Shown here piece by piece: positions 56,021 through 64,000 of a stretch of 64,000 nucleotides of DNA. The translations under genes were made by a program, and so were the position numbers. The notes under the pieces were generated by a model. The model was not told the origin of the DNA, did not search any database, and was given only the letters and a program-made list of their open reading frames with translations. Position 1 is the stretch's first letter. Every line of letters starts with the position of its first letter. Source of the stretch: Rhodobacteraceae bacterium Alg231-30 (GTDB lineage Bacteria; Pseudomonadota; Alphaproteobacteria; Rhodobacterales; Rhodobacteraceae). The DNA is taken from assembly GCA_900143615.1 (NCBI GenBank), contig FREU01000007.1, positions 87,200-151,199 of the forward strand. The letters are read 5' to 3'.

Positions 56021-56449
56021 TTAGTTAGAAGGGGTGAATTCGTTGTTGACCAGCGCCGGAGCATTGACTTGGGGCACGTGGCATTGATTACAGAACCACC
56101 GCGTGCCTGCGACGCGATCCAATTGTTCACCTTCGCGGTCCAGATAGTGGGTCATCGACAAGGTCGGCGCGCCGCGATCTCCAGCGTTAGTCCAATCGTG
56201 ACAAGCCAAACATTCATTGGTGCGCAGATCAATCTGATGCTGGTCGATCGAGTGCGGGATTAACGGCGGTTGCTGGCGATAGTTGCGCACAAAACGACGC
56301 GTGTCCTGTTTGTGGATTTCATCAACAATATTGGTGGAATCGACTGACATCTCGCGCAATGCTTTGACAGAGCCATCGGCAATGGCAATGCCGCCGCCCA
56401 AACCAAGAGCAGCGACGAGTATTGCCCCGATAAGATTTTTAATTTTCAT
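56021..56449 (-). CDS. napB: Diheme cytochrome NapB
   Basis: Small electron-transfer subunit of periplasmic nitrate reductase. 142 residues with a signal peptide and two heme sites, NECLACHDW and WFCNQCHVP. HSIDQHQIDLRTNECLAC holds the axial His. It is 20 bp from both neighbours. Confidence 0.96.
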   Translation of the reverse strand: MKIKNLIGAILVAALGLGGGIAIADGSVKALREMSVDSTNIVDEIHKQDTRRFVRNYRQQPPLIPHSIDQHQIDLRTNECLACHDWTNAGDRGAPTLSMTHYLDREGEQLDRVAGTRWFCNQCHVPQVNAPALVNNEFTPSN

Positions 56450-56469
56450 TTTTCTATCTCCTTGCTGGC

Positions 56470-57390
56470 TTAGGCCGCGTTATCGACCTTTTGGGCAGGT
56501 TTGGTGCGCGTCCGGACACGTCCAGGTGCGGGCGTGTCATCAAAACGGTGCGTAAAGTTAAATACATCAACCGAGCATACATCGATGCAGCGGCCACAGT
56601 TTGTGCAGTCGGGCGACAGGATCAGCGGTGTGTCCGCATCCTTGCCGCGCAACGCGGGGGTAATGACTTGGTTTTCGGGACAGACGTCAAAGCAATCCAT
56701 GCAATCGTCGCAGGCTGCCCGCTTTTGTGCGGTGACCCGCAACAGTGATTTGGCCCCCAGAAGACCATAAAAAGCGCCTACTGGGCAGATATGACCACAC
56801 CAGCCACGTCGGGCCAGAGCGAAATCAAACACAAAGACACCCAGCACAAAGGCCCAAGCAAAGCCCATGCCAAAGATCAGTCCACGATGCAGCATCGAGA
56901 TCGGATTGATCACTTCCCACGCAATGGTGCCGCTCAACGCTGATACGCCCAGAACCATCGCCAGCATAAAGTACTTGGTGCCGCGCTTGGGCTGCCAGCC
57001 CTTGGGCATGCCCACTTTGGCATGCAGCCAATGTGCCATGTCGGTGACTGGATTGATCGGGCAAACCCAGCTGCAATAGACCCGCCCGCCAATCAGCGCA
57101 TAAGCAACACCGACAATCAGCGCTCCGAGAATTGCCGTCATTTCAGGCCAATGACCTGCGGCCATGCCTTGCAGCAGAATAAACGGATCTGTCAGGGGCA
57201 GAATGCCAAACGTGAGAGAGCCGGACAGGTTGCCTTGCACCCACCAGATACCAAACCACGGCCCGAGCAAAAACAGGCTGAGAAAGAAAAACTGACTTGT
57301 ACGGCGCAGCAATAGAAACCGATGCGCCATGATCCAGCCTTTGTCGCGGATCGCCTCATAACCTACTGGCAGGCGGGTTTTATCGCTCAT
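56470..57390 (-). CDS. napH: Quinol dehydrogenase membrane subunit NapH
   Basis: A 306-residue membrane ferredoxin with about five helices and [13 protein letters not shown] (the C-x3-CP motif). Two [4Fe-4S] motifs at the C-terminus: [15 protein letters not shown] and [14 protein letters not shown]. It works with NapG to feed quinol electrons. Coupled to napG by a 4-bp overlap. Confidence 0.95.
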   Translation of the reverse strand: MSDKTRLPVGYEAIRDKGWIMAHRFLLLRRTSQFFFLSLFLLGPWFGIWWVQGNLSGSLTFGILPLTDPFILLQGMAAGHWPEMTAILGALIVGVAYALIGGRVYCSWVCPINPVTDMAHWLHAKVGMPKGWQPKRGTKYFMLAMVLGVSALSGTIAWEVINPISMLHRGLIFGMGFAWAFVLGVFVFDFALARRGWCGHICPVGAFYGLLGAKSLLRVTAQKRAACDDCMDCFDVCPENQVITPALRGKDADTPLILSPDCTNCGRCIDVCSVDVFNFTHRFDDTPAPGRVRTRTKPAQKVDNAA

Positions 57391-58223
57391 TGCCCCACCT
57401 CCCCTGTCGGCAGCTGGAACGTTGGCTTAAAGCCACCTTCATAGCCGCCCGGTGCCACCAGATTATCAGTCCCTGGTCCCGGTAAACGATCTGGCAGATC
57501 GATGATCTGATCCACCAGAGGATTGTTCTCTTCCCAACCGCGCCGGTAGTGCTCGGCAGACTGTGCACTGGCCATCCGCATCGGCAAAACCTTGATGGCG
57601 GACTCTTCCGGCAGCACACAGGATTTCTCACATTTGCCACAACCCGTGCATTTATCTGCGTGCACGGTCGGCATGAAGATCGCGTGATGGCCTCCTGAAG
57701 TGGCGTTGGACGACAGCTCAAGCGTAATCGCTTCGTCAATTAGCGGGCAGACCCGATAACAGACGTCACACCGCAGTCCTAACGCATTCAGACAATTTTC
57801 CTGATCGATCAAAACCGCCGTGCCCATACGGGCATCGTCGATATTGGTCAGACCCTTGTCCAATGCCCCTGTCGGACAGGCCACAACACACGGAATATCT
57901 TCGCACATTTCGCAAGGGATATCGCGGGCGTCAAAGAAAGGCGTGCCGGTTGCCGCCCCGTCCACACCCAATTCGGCCAGAACCAGAGTGTCATAGGGAC
58001 AATCACGCACACACAGACCGCAGCGGATGCAGGCGGCCAGAAAATCATCCTCGGCCAAAGCCCCGGGAGGCCGGATCGCGCGAGCAGGAATTGCGCGCGC
58101 GTCCTGTACCAGATAGGCCAACCCAGCGCCCGCCAAAGCACAGCCTGCCACCCCGCGCGCCGTGTCCTGAAGGAAACGGCGACGGGCTGGGTCCATTGGC
58201 TTTGTCGGCATGGGCGCGGACAT
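57387..58223 (-). CDS. napG: Periplasmic ferredoxin NapG
   Basis: A 278-residue exported iron-sulfur protein. Twin-arginine signal [11 protein letters not shown] near the N-terminus, then four [4Fe-4S] motifs, including [41 protein letters not shown] and [14 protein letters not shown]. Electron transfer partner of NapH. Confidence 0.95.
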   Translation of the reverse strand: MSAPMPTKPMDPARRRFLQDTARGVAGCALAGAGLAYLVQDARAIPARAIRPPGALAEDDFLAACIRCGLCVRDCPYDTLVLAELGVDGAATGTPFFDARDIPCEMCEDIPCVVACPTGALDKGLTNIDDARMGTAVLIDQENCLNALGLRCDVCYRVCPLIDEAITLELSSNATSGGHHAIFMPTVHADKCTGCGKCEKSCVLPEESAIKVLPMRMASAQSAEHYRRGWEENNPLVDQIIDLPDRLPGPGTDNLVAPGGYEGGFKPTFQLPTGEVGQ

Positions 58224-58258
58224 GGCTGGGCTCCGGTTAGCAGGTTTGAGCGCGCCGC

Positions 58259-60748
58259 TTAGGCGCGTTCGATTTTACAGGCACATTTTTTGAAGTCGGT
58301 CTCTTTGGACAGAGGACAGGTCGCATCAAGCGTCAGCTTGTTGGTCAACTGGCCTTCATCAAACCACGGCATGAACACAACACCTTCCGGCATTTTGTTA
58401 CGTCCGCGGGTTTCGACACGACTGTGCACTTCTCCACGACGGGTCGAGATCACGATCTCTTGGCCGCGACGCAGCCCCCGTGCCTTGGCATCTTCAGGAT
58501 GCATATAGATCACGGCGGTTGGATAAGAGCGGTGCAGCTCAGGCACACGACGGGTCATCGACCCTGAATGCCAATGCTCAAGCACCCGTCCGGTGACCAG
58601 CCAAAGATCGAACTCCTCGTCCGGCACTTCCGGGGCGGGTTCAAACGGTGCGAAGATGATATTCGCACGATTGTCTTTGTTGCCATAGAAGCTGACGCCT
58701 TCCCCCTCTTTCACGTAAGGGTCATAGCCTTCGCGGAAGCGATACAGTGTCTCTTGACCGTCCACCACCGGCCAGCGCAATCCGCGCGCTTGGTGATAGA
58801 CATCAAAGTCCGCCAGATCATGCGCTTTGCCACGCCCGAAGGTGGCGTATTCTTCAAACAGACCCTTTTGAACATAGAAGCCAAAGTGCTCTGACTCATC
58901 GTTGTCATAGCCTTCTTCGATGTCTGAGAGTGGGAACTGATCCACCTGACCATTGGCAAACAGAACCTCAAACAGGGTTTTGCCTTTGTATTCCGGATTG
59001 GCATCCAGAATTTCCGCAGGCCAAACCTCATCGGTCATAAAGCGTTTGGAGAATTCCATCAGCTGCCAGACGTCCGACTTTGCCTCACCTGGGGCTTTCA
59101 CCTGCTGGTGCCAGAACTGGGTGCGTCGCTCGGCATTGCCATAAGCGCCTTCCTTTTCGACCCACATCGCTGTGGGTAGGATCAAGTCCGCCGCCATCGT
59201 GGTCACGGTTGGATAAGGATCGGACACAACGATAAAGTTATCGGGGTTACGATATCCCGGCCAGCCTTCCTCGTTGATGTTGGGCGCGGCTTGCATGTTG
59301 TTGTTACACTGCACCCAATAGGCGTTGATGATCCCGTCTTTCAGCTGGCGGTTTTGCAACACAGCATGCGCACCGGTTTTCGGGTTCAGGATACCCTCGG
59401 GCAGCTTCCACTTTTTCTCGGAAATTGCGCGATGCTCGTCATTTCCGACAACCATATCAGCAGGCAGACGGTGGGCGAATGTCCCTACTTCGCGTGCAGT
59501 CCCACAGGCCGACGGCTGACCGGTGAGCGAGAATGGCGAGTTGCCGGGCTCGGAAATCTTACCAGTCAGCAAGTGGATGTTGTACACCAGACCATTCACC
59601 CAAGAGCCGCGTGTGTGCTGGTTAAAGCCCATAGTCCACAGGCTCATCACCTTGCGATCTGGATCAGCATATTGCTGCGCCAATTGCAAAAGTTTGGCTT
59701 CTGGCACACCAGACAGCGCGCTCACTTTTTCAAGTGTGTATTCGCTGACGTGCTCTTTGTAGGCTTCGAAATCGATCTCTGCCATCGCGCCGACATCTGG
59801 ATTTTCCGCGGCTTGCTGCAGCGGGTGTTCAGGACGCAAACCATAACCAATATCGGTGGTCGCCAGCTTGAAGTTGGTATGCTTCTCGACAAAGTCCCAA
59901 TTCACCGCATCGTTTTCGATGATGTAATTGGCGATATAGTTCAGGATCGCCAAATCGGTCTGCGGTGTGAAAATCATGCCATTATCGGCCAGCTCAAACG
60001 AGCGATGCTCAAATGTCGACAACACATGAACCTGGGCGTTTTCTTTGGTCAGGCGTGTGTTGGTGAGACGCGACCACAGGATCGGGTGCATCTCGGCCAT
60101 GTTGCTGCCCCAGAGCACAAACGTATCAGCATGCTCAAAGTCGTCGTAACAGCCCATCGGCTCATCAATACCAAAGGCGCGCATAAAGCCGACCACGGCT
60201 GAGGCCATACAGTGACGCGCATTGGGATCAATATTGTTGGACAGGAAGCCAGCCTTCATCAGCTTGGCAGCAGCATAGCCTTCCCAAACGGTCCACTGAC
60301 CAGACCCGAACATGCCGATGCCTGTTGGGCCTTTTTCTTTGAGTGCGCCTTTGAACTTCTCGGCCATTACGTCAAACGCTTCTTCCCAGCTCACAGGGGT
60401 AAAGTCGCCTTCCTTGTCATATTGACCGTTGGATTTACGCAGCAAGGGCTGGGTCAGGCGATCTTCGCCATACATGATCTTGGACAGGAAGTAGCCTTTG
60501 ATGCAGTTCAGACCACGGTTCACTGGCGCCTTGGGGTCGCCCTGTGTGGCGACCACGCGATTGTCTTTGGTACCGACCAGAACAGAACAACCTGTGCCAC
60601 AGAAACGACAGGCAGCCTTGTCCCATTTAATGTCAGGCGCGCCGACTTGGGCTTGGGCGGTTTGCGGCAGCGTGATGCCTGCAGCAGAGGCTGTGGCGGC
60701 GGCAGCAGATGCTTTCAAAAAGGAACGGCGGGAAGTTGGCAATGTCAT
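58259..60748 (-). CDS. napA: Periplasmic nitrate reductase catalytic subunit NapA
   Basis: Reduces nitrate to nitrite in the periplasm. 829 residues; the Tat signal carries [10 protein letters not shown], cluster Cys are C47, C50, C54 and C82 ([10 protein letters not shown] and LNCIKGY), and the molybdenum ligand is C180 in NARHCMAS. The bis-MGD domains follow. Full length for the family. Preceded by napD 12 bp upstream. Confidence 0.98.
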   Translation of the reverse strand: MTLPTSRRSFLKASAAAATASAAGITLPQTAQAQVGAPDIKWDKAACRFCGTGCSVLVGTKDNRVVATQGDPKAPVNRGLNCIKGYFLSKIMYGEDRLTQPLLRKSNGQYDKEGDFTPVSWEEAFDVMAEKFKGALKEKGPTGIGMFGSGQWTVWEGYAAAKLMKAGFLSNNIDPNARHCMASAVVGFMRAFGIDEPMGCYDDFEHADTFVLWGSNMAEMHPILWSRLTNTRLTKENAQVHVLSTFEHRSFELADNGMIFTPQTDLAILNYIANYIIENDAVNWDFVEKHTNFKLATTDIGYGLRPEHPLQQAAENPDVGAMAEIDFEAYKEHVSEYTLEKVSALSGVPEAKLLQLAQQYADPDRKVMSLWTMGFNQHTRGSWVNGLVYNIHLLTGKISEPGNSPFSLTGQPSACGTAREVGTFAHRLPADMVVGNDEHRAISEKKWKLPEGILNPKTGAHAVLQNRQLKDGIINAYWVQCNNNMQAAPNINEEGWPGYRNPDNFIVVSDPYPTVTTMAADLILPTAMWVEKEGAYGNAERRTQFWHQQVKAPGEAKSDVWQLMEFSKRFMTDEVWPAEILDANPEYKGKTLFEVLFANGQVDQFPLSDIEEGYDNDESEHFGFYVQKGLFEEYATFGRGKAHDLADFDVYHQARGLRWPVVDGQETLYRFREGYDPYVKEGEGVSFYGNKDNRANIIFAPFEPAPEVPDEEFDLWLVTGRVLEHWHSGSMTRRVPELHRSYPTAVIYMHPEDAKARGLRRGQEIVISTRRGEVHSRVETRGRNKMPEGVVFMPWFDEGQLTNKLTLDATCPLSKETDFKKCACKIERA

Positions 60749-60760
60749 GGCTAGGCCTCC

Positions 60761-61024
60761 TTAGAGCGCTGGCGCCGCGGTCTTGTCAGACTCGGGCGTT
60801 TCGAAATGGTGATAAGTCAGCGTGACAGTGATCACGCCGGGAATTTGGTGCATGTCCATAATTTGTTCTGACGCACGCTGGGTTTCGGTATCCTCGACGG
60901 TGACGACGATCTTACCGTTTTCATGCGCGTGCACTTCACCACCTTCGGTGGCATTTATCGCTTTGATCACGCTGTCTGCCTTTTCAGGCAGAGCGTGAAC
61001 CAGACATCCGCAGATGTTCAACAT
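60761..61024 (-). CDS. napD: NapA maturation chaperone NapD
   Basis: Binds the NapA Tat signal during folding. 87 residues, ferredoxin-like fold with ICGCLVHALPEKADSV and VVTVEDTETQRASEQIMD. The ATG at 61024 lies inside napF (about 41 bp overlap), so it is translated from within the napF message. Confidence 0.92.
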   Translation of the reverse strand: MLNICGCLVHALPEKADSVIKAINATEGGEVHAHENGKIVVTVEDTETQRASEQIMDMHQIPGVITVTLTYHHFETPESDKTAAPAL

Positions 61025-61532
61025 GGCTGGCCTCGCTGGCTTGCTGCTGGTGTTTAAAATGAATTGCGTCGCTGGGACAGGTGGCCGCGCAGGCCCCACA
61101 TCCGGTGCAACGGTCGGTATCTATAAGCGGGACAGATCGCCCCTCAGTCATGAGACGGAATCGGATCGCAACCTCATCGCATTGGTCTTCGCAAGTGCGG
61201 CAAGTGATGCCCTGCAGTGACAGGCACTGCTCGGTGACATTCGCACGCCAATCCCATCCCGTGGCAGGTTCAATGGCACCCACCTCGCAAGCCGTGGCGC
61301 AGTCCCCGCAAAAGGTGCACGCGCGGTGCGACAGATCAACTTTGGGAAACCCGTCTTCATCTCCCACAATGATGGCTTGAGGACAGGCGGCGGCGCAGTC
61401 GCCACAATGGGTGCATGTTTGGGAGAACATCTCGGGGTTAAGCGCACCCGGAGGCCGCATGATTTCTGACCGGTCAAATTGACCTTTCAGAAAAATACGC
61501 CGCGAGGGCTGATGTGAAACCTGATTACCCAC
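60984..61532 (-). CDS. napF: Ferredoxin NapF (start uncertain)
   Basis: Cytosolic iron-sulfur protein that helps load NapA. Cluster motifs are CTHCGDCAAACPQA, CTFCGDCATACEVGA, CRTCEDQCDEVA and CTGCGACAATCPSDA. The frame has no ATG near its start; a GTG at 61532 giving the SRRIFLKGQFDR lead is the best choice, with only a weak ribosome site. A TTG at 61547 or 61541 is possible. First gene of the operon. Confidence 0.88.
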   Translation of the reverse strand: MGNQVSHQPSRRIFLKGQFDRSEIMRPPGALNPEMFSQTCTHCGDCAAACPQAIIVGDEDGFPKVDLSHRACTFCGDCATACEVGAIEPATGWDWRANVTEQCLSLQGITCRTCEDQCDEVAIRFRLMTEGRSVPLIDTDRCTGCGACAATCPSDAIHFKHQQQASEASHVEHLRMSGSRSA

Positions 61533-61631
61533 GATACTCAACTTCAAAAGACTTAGATGAAAATGATCCAATCATCTGTGGCAATCGTAACGGAGTATTA
61601 GAACTTGTAAACGCCTCTAAACATTCTCTTT

Positions 61632-61649
61632 TTGGAATTTGTATTCCAA
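61632..61649. promoter_or_regulatory. Perfect dyad TTGGAAT-N4-ATTCCAA before napF
   Basis: Seven-bp arms with a TTGT centre, 100 bp ahead of the napF start. Likely an operator for a regulator other than FNR. Confidence 0.5.
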
Positions 61650-61898
61650 CACATTGTGAAAAAGTTTGAGGTATTGCGGGCCCCTGAGCAGCTCTCTCGC
61701 TCAACGAGTGTCGGCTCCGCCAAAACCGCGCTGCCAAAAAGGCGCTTTTGTGTGTTTGGTCTGCTGTGCCCATCAGAGCAAAGCAGCGCGTGATAGTCCA
61801 GTCGAACATGGGTGTTTGCTCTTAGAATCGCCCGAACGACCAAATGGAAGAAAACGAGCCTTGTTAAAATTTGATAGGCAGAATTTCGCTCACCAACA

Positions 61899-61912
61899 TT
61901 GACCTGCATCAA
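61899..61912. promoter_or_regulatory. FNR/FixK-type site upstream of the nap operon
   Basis: TTGAC-CTGC-ATCAA differs from the FNR consensus TTGAT-N4-ATCAA by one base. It is 367 bp before the napF start and about 174 bp before the thiolase gene on the other side. Confidence 0.6.
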
Positions 61913-61970
61913 ATTACCAGCATCTCAATTACCCCTTTTGCGTGAATGGTTTCAAAGCTCGGCACCCAAC

Positions 61971-62009
61971 TTGTTACTCAAAATAATGAACTTGATATTT
62001 TCGTAACAA
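61971..62009. promoter_or_regulatory. Inverted repeat upstream of the thiolase gene
   Basis: TTGTTAC and GTAACAA are separated by 25 bp, 77 bp before the thiolase start. Placement fits a phenylacetate regulator (PaaR/PaaX type), but the spacing is wide. Confidence 0.45.
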
Positions 62010-62085
62010 ATTGTTGCCTCGAATCGCGCCTCAAGATAAACCAACCAAACGGTCGGGCTTTCATCTTCCGACGGGAGGAGACCCA

Positions 62086-63288
62086 ATGGACGCTTTTGTC
62101 TGCGACGCAACGCGCACCCCAATTGGACGATACGGCGGCTTATTGTCTTCCGTGCGCACCGATGATCTGGCCGCCGCCCCCATCTCGGCCTTGATGGCAC
62201 GCAATCCCAATGTCGACTGGACCCGCCTTGACGACGTGGTTTACGGCGACGCAAATCAGGCCGGCGAAGACAATCGCAACGTGGCCCGCATGGCCGCTCT
62301 ATTGGCGGGGCTACCCGTCGACGTTCCCGGCAGCACCATCAACCGGCTCTGCGCAAGTGGTCTGGATGCGGTCGGATCTGTGGCCCGCGCGATCCGTTGC
62401 GGCGACTATGACATGGGGATCGCCGGTGGCGTCGAAAGCATGAGCCGCGCACCTTTTGTGATGCCCAAAGCAGGCACCGCCTTCTCCCGCGCTAACGCAG
62501 TCTATGACACAACAATTGGCTGGCGGTTTGTGAACCCCGAGATGAAGGCGCTCTACGGCACGGACTCAATGCCTGAAACCGCCGACAATGTGGCCGATGA
62601 CTATGACATAAGCCGCGCAGACCAAGACGCTTTTGCCGCGCGCAGTCAGGCCCGTTGGGCAGCGGCGCATGCGGCTGGTGTCTTTGCCGATGAAATCACG
62701 CCCGTCACTATCCCCCAACGCAAAGCCGATGCCTTGGTTGTGGACACCGATGAACATCCCCGCCCCGAAACAGATGCGGTTAAGTTGGCAAAGCTGCGTG
62801 GGATCAATGGCGCAGAGCTTACGGTCACCGCCGGTAATGCCTCAGGCGTCAACGACGGTGCCGCTGCGCTATTGATTGCAAACGACGCGGCGGCTGCCCA
62901 AAACGGGCTGACTCCGATGGCACGCATTGTTGGCATGACCTCAGCCGGAGTAGAACCGCGCATCATGGGCATTGGTCCTGTGCCAGCCACCCAAAAATTA
63001 CTCGCGCGCACCGGCCTCAGCATCGATCAGATGGATGTGATAGAATTGAACGAGGCCTTTGCCGCACAAGGATTGGCCAGCCTGCGGGCTTTGGGCGTGC
63101 CAGACGATGCAGCGCATGTGAACCCCAACGGCGGTGCTATCGCGATTGGCCACCCGCTGGGCATGTCCGGCGCGCGTTTGGTCCTGTCCGCCGCATATCA
63201 GCTAAAACGCACTGGCGGGCGCTATGCGCTGTGCACCATGTGCGTCGGCGTTGGTCAGGGCACTGCCTTGATCCTGGAACGCGTTTAG
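62086..63288 (+). CDS. pcaF: 3-oxoadipyl-CoA/3-oxo-5,6-dehydrosuberyl-CoA thiolase
   Basis: Thiolase of 400 residues that ends phenylacetate degradation. The acyl-Cys is C89 in NRLCASGLD, with [21 protein letters not shown] and [10 protein letters not shown] completing the site. GGGAGGAG lies before the ATG at 62086. paaA starts 13 bp after, which favours the phenylacetate role over the protocatechuate one. Confidence 0.9.
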   Translation: MDAFVCDATRTPIGRYGGLLSSVRTDDLAAAPISALMARNPNVDWTRLDDVVYGDANQAGEDNRNVARMAALLAGLPVDVPGSTINRLCASGLDAVGSVARAIRCGDYDMGIAGGVESMSRAPFVMPKAGTAFSRANAVYDTTIGWRFVNPEMKALYGTDSMPETADNVADDYDISRADQDAFAARSQARWAAAHAAGVFADEITPVTIPQRKADALVVDTDEHPRPETDAVKLAKLRGINGAELTVTAGNASGVNDGAAALLIANDAAAAQNGLTPMARIVGMTSAGVEPRIMGIGPVPATQKLLARTGLSIDQMDVIELNEAFAAQGLASLRALGVPDDAAHVNPNGGAIAIGHPLGMSGARLVLSAAYQLKRTGGRYALCTMCVGVGQGTALILERV

Positions 63289-63301
63289 GAAGGAGTTCGT
63301 C

Positions 63302-64000
63302 ATGTATGCTCAAATGGTTCAGTCCACAGGCCAAGGCGCAAAGTCTCGCGAAGACATGTCGCCTGAGGAACGCGCCTTTCAAGATCGCATTGATGCTGAC
63401 CAGAAAATCGAGCCGCGCGACTGGATGCCAGATGGTTATCGCAAAACCCTGATCCGCCAGATCGGGCAGCACGCCCATTCCGAAATCGTCGGCCAACTGC
63501 CCGAAGGCAACTGGATCACCCGCGCGCCCACTCTAGAGCGTAAAATGATCCTGCTAGCCAAAGTGCAAGACGAAGCGGGCCACGGCCTCTACCTTTATGC
63601 TGCTGCTGAGACACTGGGCATCAGCCGCGATGAGCTGACCGAACAGCTCCTATCTGGCCGGATGAAATACAGCTCGATCTTCAACTACCCCACCTTGAAC
63701 TGGGCCGACATCGGCGCGGTCGGCTGGTTGGTGGATGGGGCGGCAATCATGAACCAAGTGCCACTGCAACGTACCTCATACGGGCCCTACTCACGCGCCA
63801 TGGTGCGTATCTGCAAGGAAGAGAGTTTCCACCAGCGCCAAGGCTACGACATCATGATGAAGATGGCGCAAGGGACTGTGGCGCAAAAGAAAATGGCGCA
63901 GGATGCGCTGAACCGCCTCTGGTACCCGTCCTTGATGATGTTTGGCCCCTCTGATGCGGACTCGGTGCATTCCGCACAATCCATGGCGTGGAAGATCAAG
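63302..64000 (+). CDS. paaA: Phenylacetyl-CoA epoxidase subunit PaaA (cut by window end)
   Basis: Catalytic alpha-like subunit of the oxygenase that makes the ring epoxide of phenylacetyl-CoA. 233 codons are seen; the frame is open at the edge. Diiron ligands: E and E-x-x-H in [12 protein letters not shown] and [27 protein letters not shown] follows the family. AAGGAG precedes the ATG. Confidence 0.95.
   Translation, partial: MYAQMVQSTGQGAKSREDMSPEERAFQDRIDADQKIEPRDWMPDGYRKTLIRQIGQHAHSEIVGQLPEGNWITRAPTLERKMILLAKVQDEAGHGLYLYAAAETLGISRDELTEQLLSGRMKYSSIFNYPTLNWADIGAVGWLVDGAAIMNQVPLQRTSYGPYSRAMVRICKEESFHQRQGYDIMMKMAQGTVAQKKMAQDALNRLWYPSLMMFGPSDADSVHSAQSMAWKIK

Larger units (their letters stand above)
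61533..62085. other. 553-bp divergent control region, napF / phenylacetate genes
   Basis: It holds the dyad at 61632, the FNR-type site at 61899 and an inverted repeat at 61971-62009. Short frames in the minus strand from about 61912 to 61598 carry no domain I know and no ribosome site, so I read them as non-coding, perhaps a decayed insertion that moved the FNR site away from napF. Confidence 0.4.

Noticed and set aside
59291-60202. 303-codon plus-strand frame
   Set aside because: Antisense to napA, low-complexity composition typical of a shadow.
61525-61912. Overlapping minus-strand frames upstream of napF
   Set aside because: No domain, no ribosome site, two competing frames; read as non-coding control DNA or insertion debris.
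1-64000. CRISPR arrays, prophage, toxin-antitoxin or restriction systems
   Set aside because: No regularly spaced repeats, phage structural genes, paired small toxin genes or methylase-nuclease pairs are seen; YaeQ is the only nuclease-like fold and stands alone.

Overview
The window reads as chromosomal DNA of a marine alphaproteobacterium of the Roseobacter group (Rhodobacterales). The reasons are the gene content and its scattering: a PuuD-type membrane urate oxidase, a his locus broken into hisB-hisH / hisA / hisF-hisE with unrelated genes between, a monomeric NADP isocitrate dehydrogenase, SLC13-RCK and TRAP transporters, a napFDAGHBC operon and a phenylacetate cluster. Genus and species cannot be told from the sequence alone.

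Layout. 1-4.7 kb on the minus strand holds purine and ureide catabolism: an NCS2 permease cut by the window edge, allA, and a fused puuE-uraD. The plus strand carries uraH and puuD, with a LysR regulator between them. guaD lies further on at 13.6 kb. 6-15 kb is housekeeping and transport: gph, a secreted PA14-like protein, an SLC13 carrier, an EamA permease, a YmdB-type phosphoesterase, formyl-THF cyclo-ligase and mgtE. 15-22.3 kb is the dispersed his locus, broken up by an SDR, an AraC regulator with a divergent peroxiredoxin, and small DUF2147 and DUF302 proteins. 22.4-31 kb holds an orphan hybrid kinase, lipoproteins, rlmB, tRNA-Tyr, a gene-poor stretch, a putative glycosyltransferase, an IS3-family remnant and rlmF. 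30.7-35.6 kb is icd and the divergent glpD/glpR pair.

35.7-42 kb is a seven-gene minus-strand catabolic operon: a sugar ABC transporter, a zinc dehydrogenase, an SDR, an RraA-family protein and a GntR regulator with two winged helices. Its substrate is unknown. Next to it, 42.4-45.3 kb is a decayed plus-strand operon (TRAP dctP, dctQ/M, class II aldolase). It keeps a perfect palindromic operator-like site in front and an intact terminator behind, although every gene is broken. These two neighbouring loci are the most interesting part of the window.

45.5-55.2 kb holds YaeQ, a dimethylglycine/sarcosine-dehydrogenase-like flavoprotein, an acyl-CoA synthetase, an MsbA-like ABC exporter, tRNA-Gly and kynureninase. 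55.3-61.5 kb is the complete periplasmic nitrate reductase operon, with an FNR-type site well upstream. From 62.1 kb a phenylacetate-degradation cluster starts (thiolase, then paaA cut by the window end).

Start codons were chosen from ribosome-binding sites and family N-termini. Family names come from recognising motifs by eye; no database search was run.
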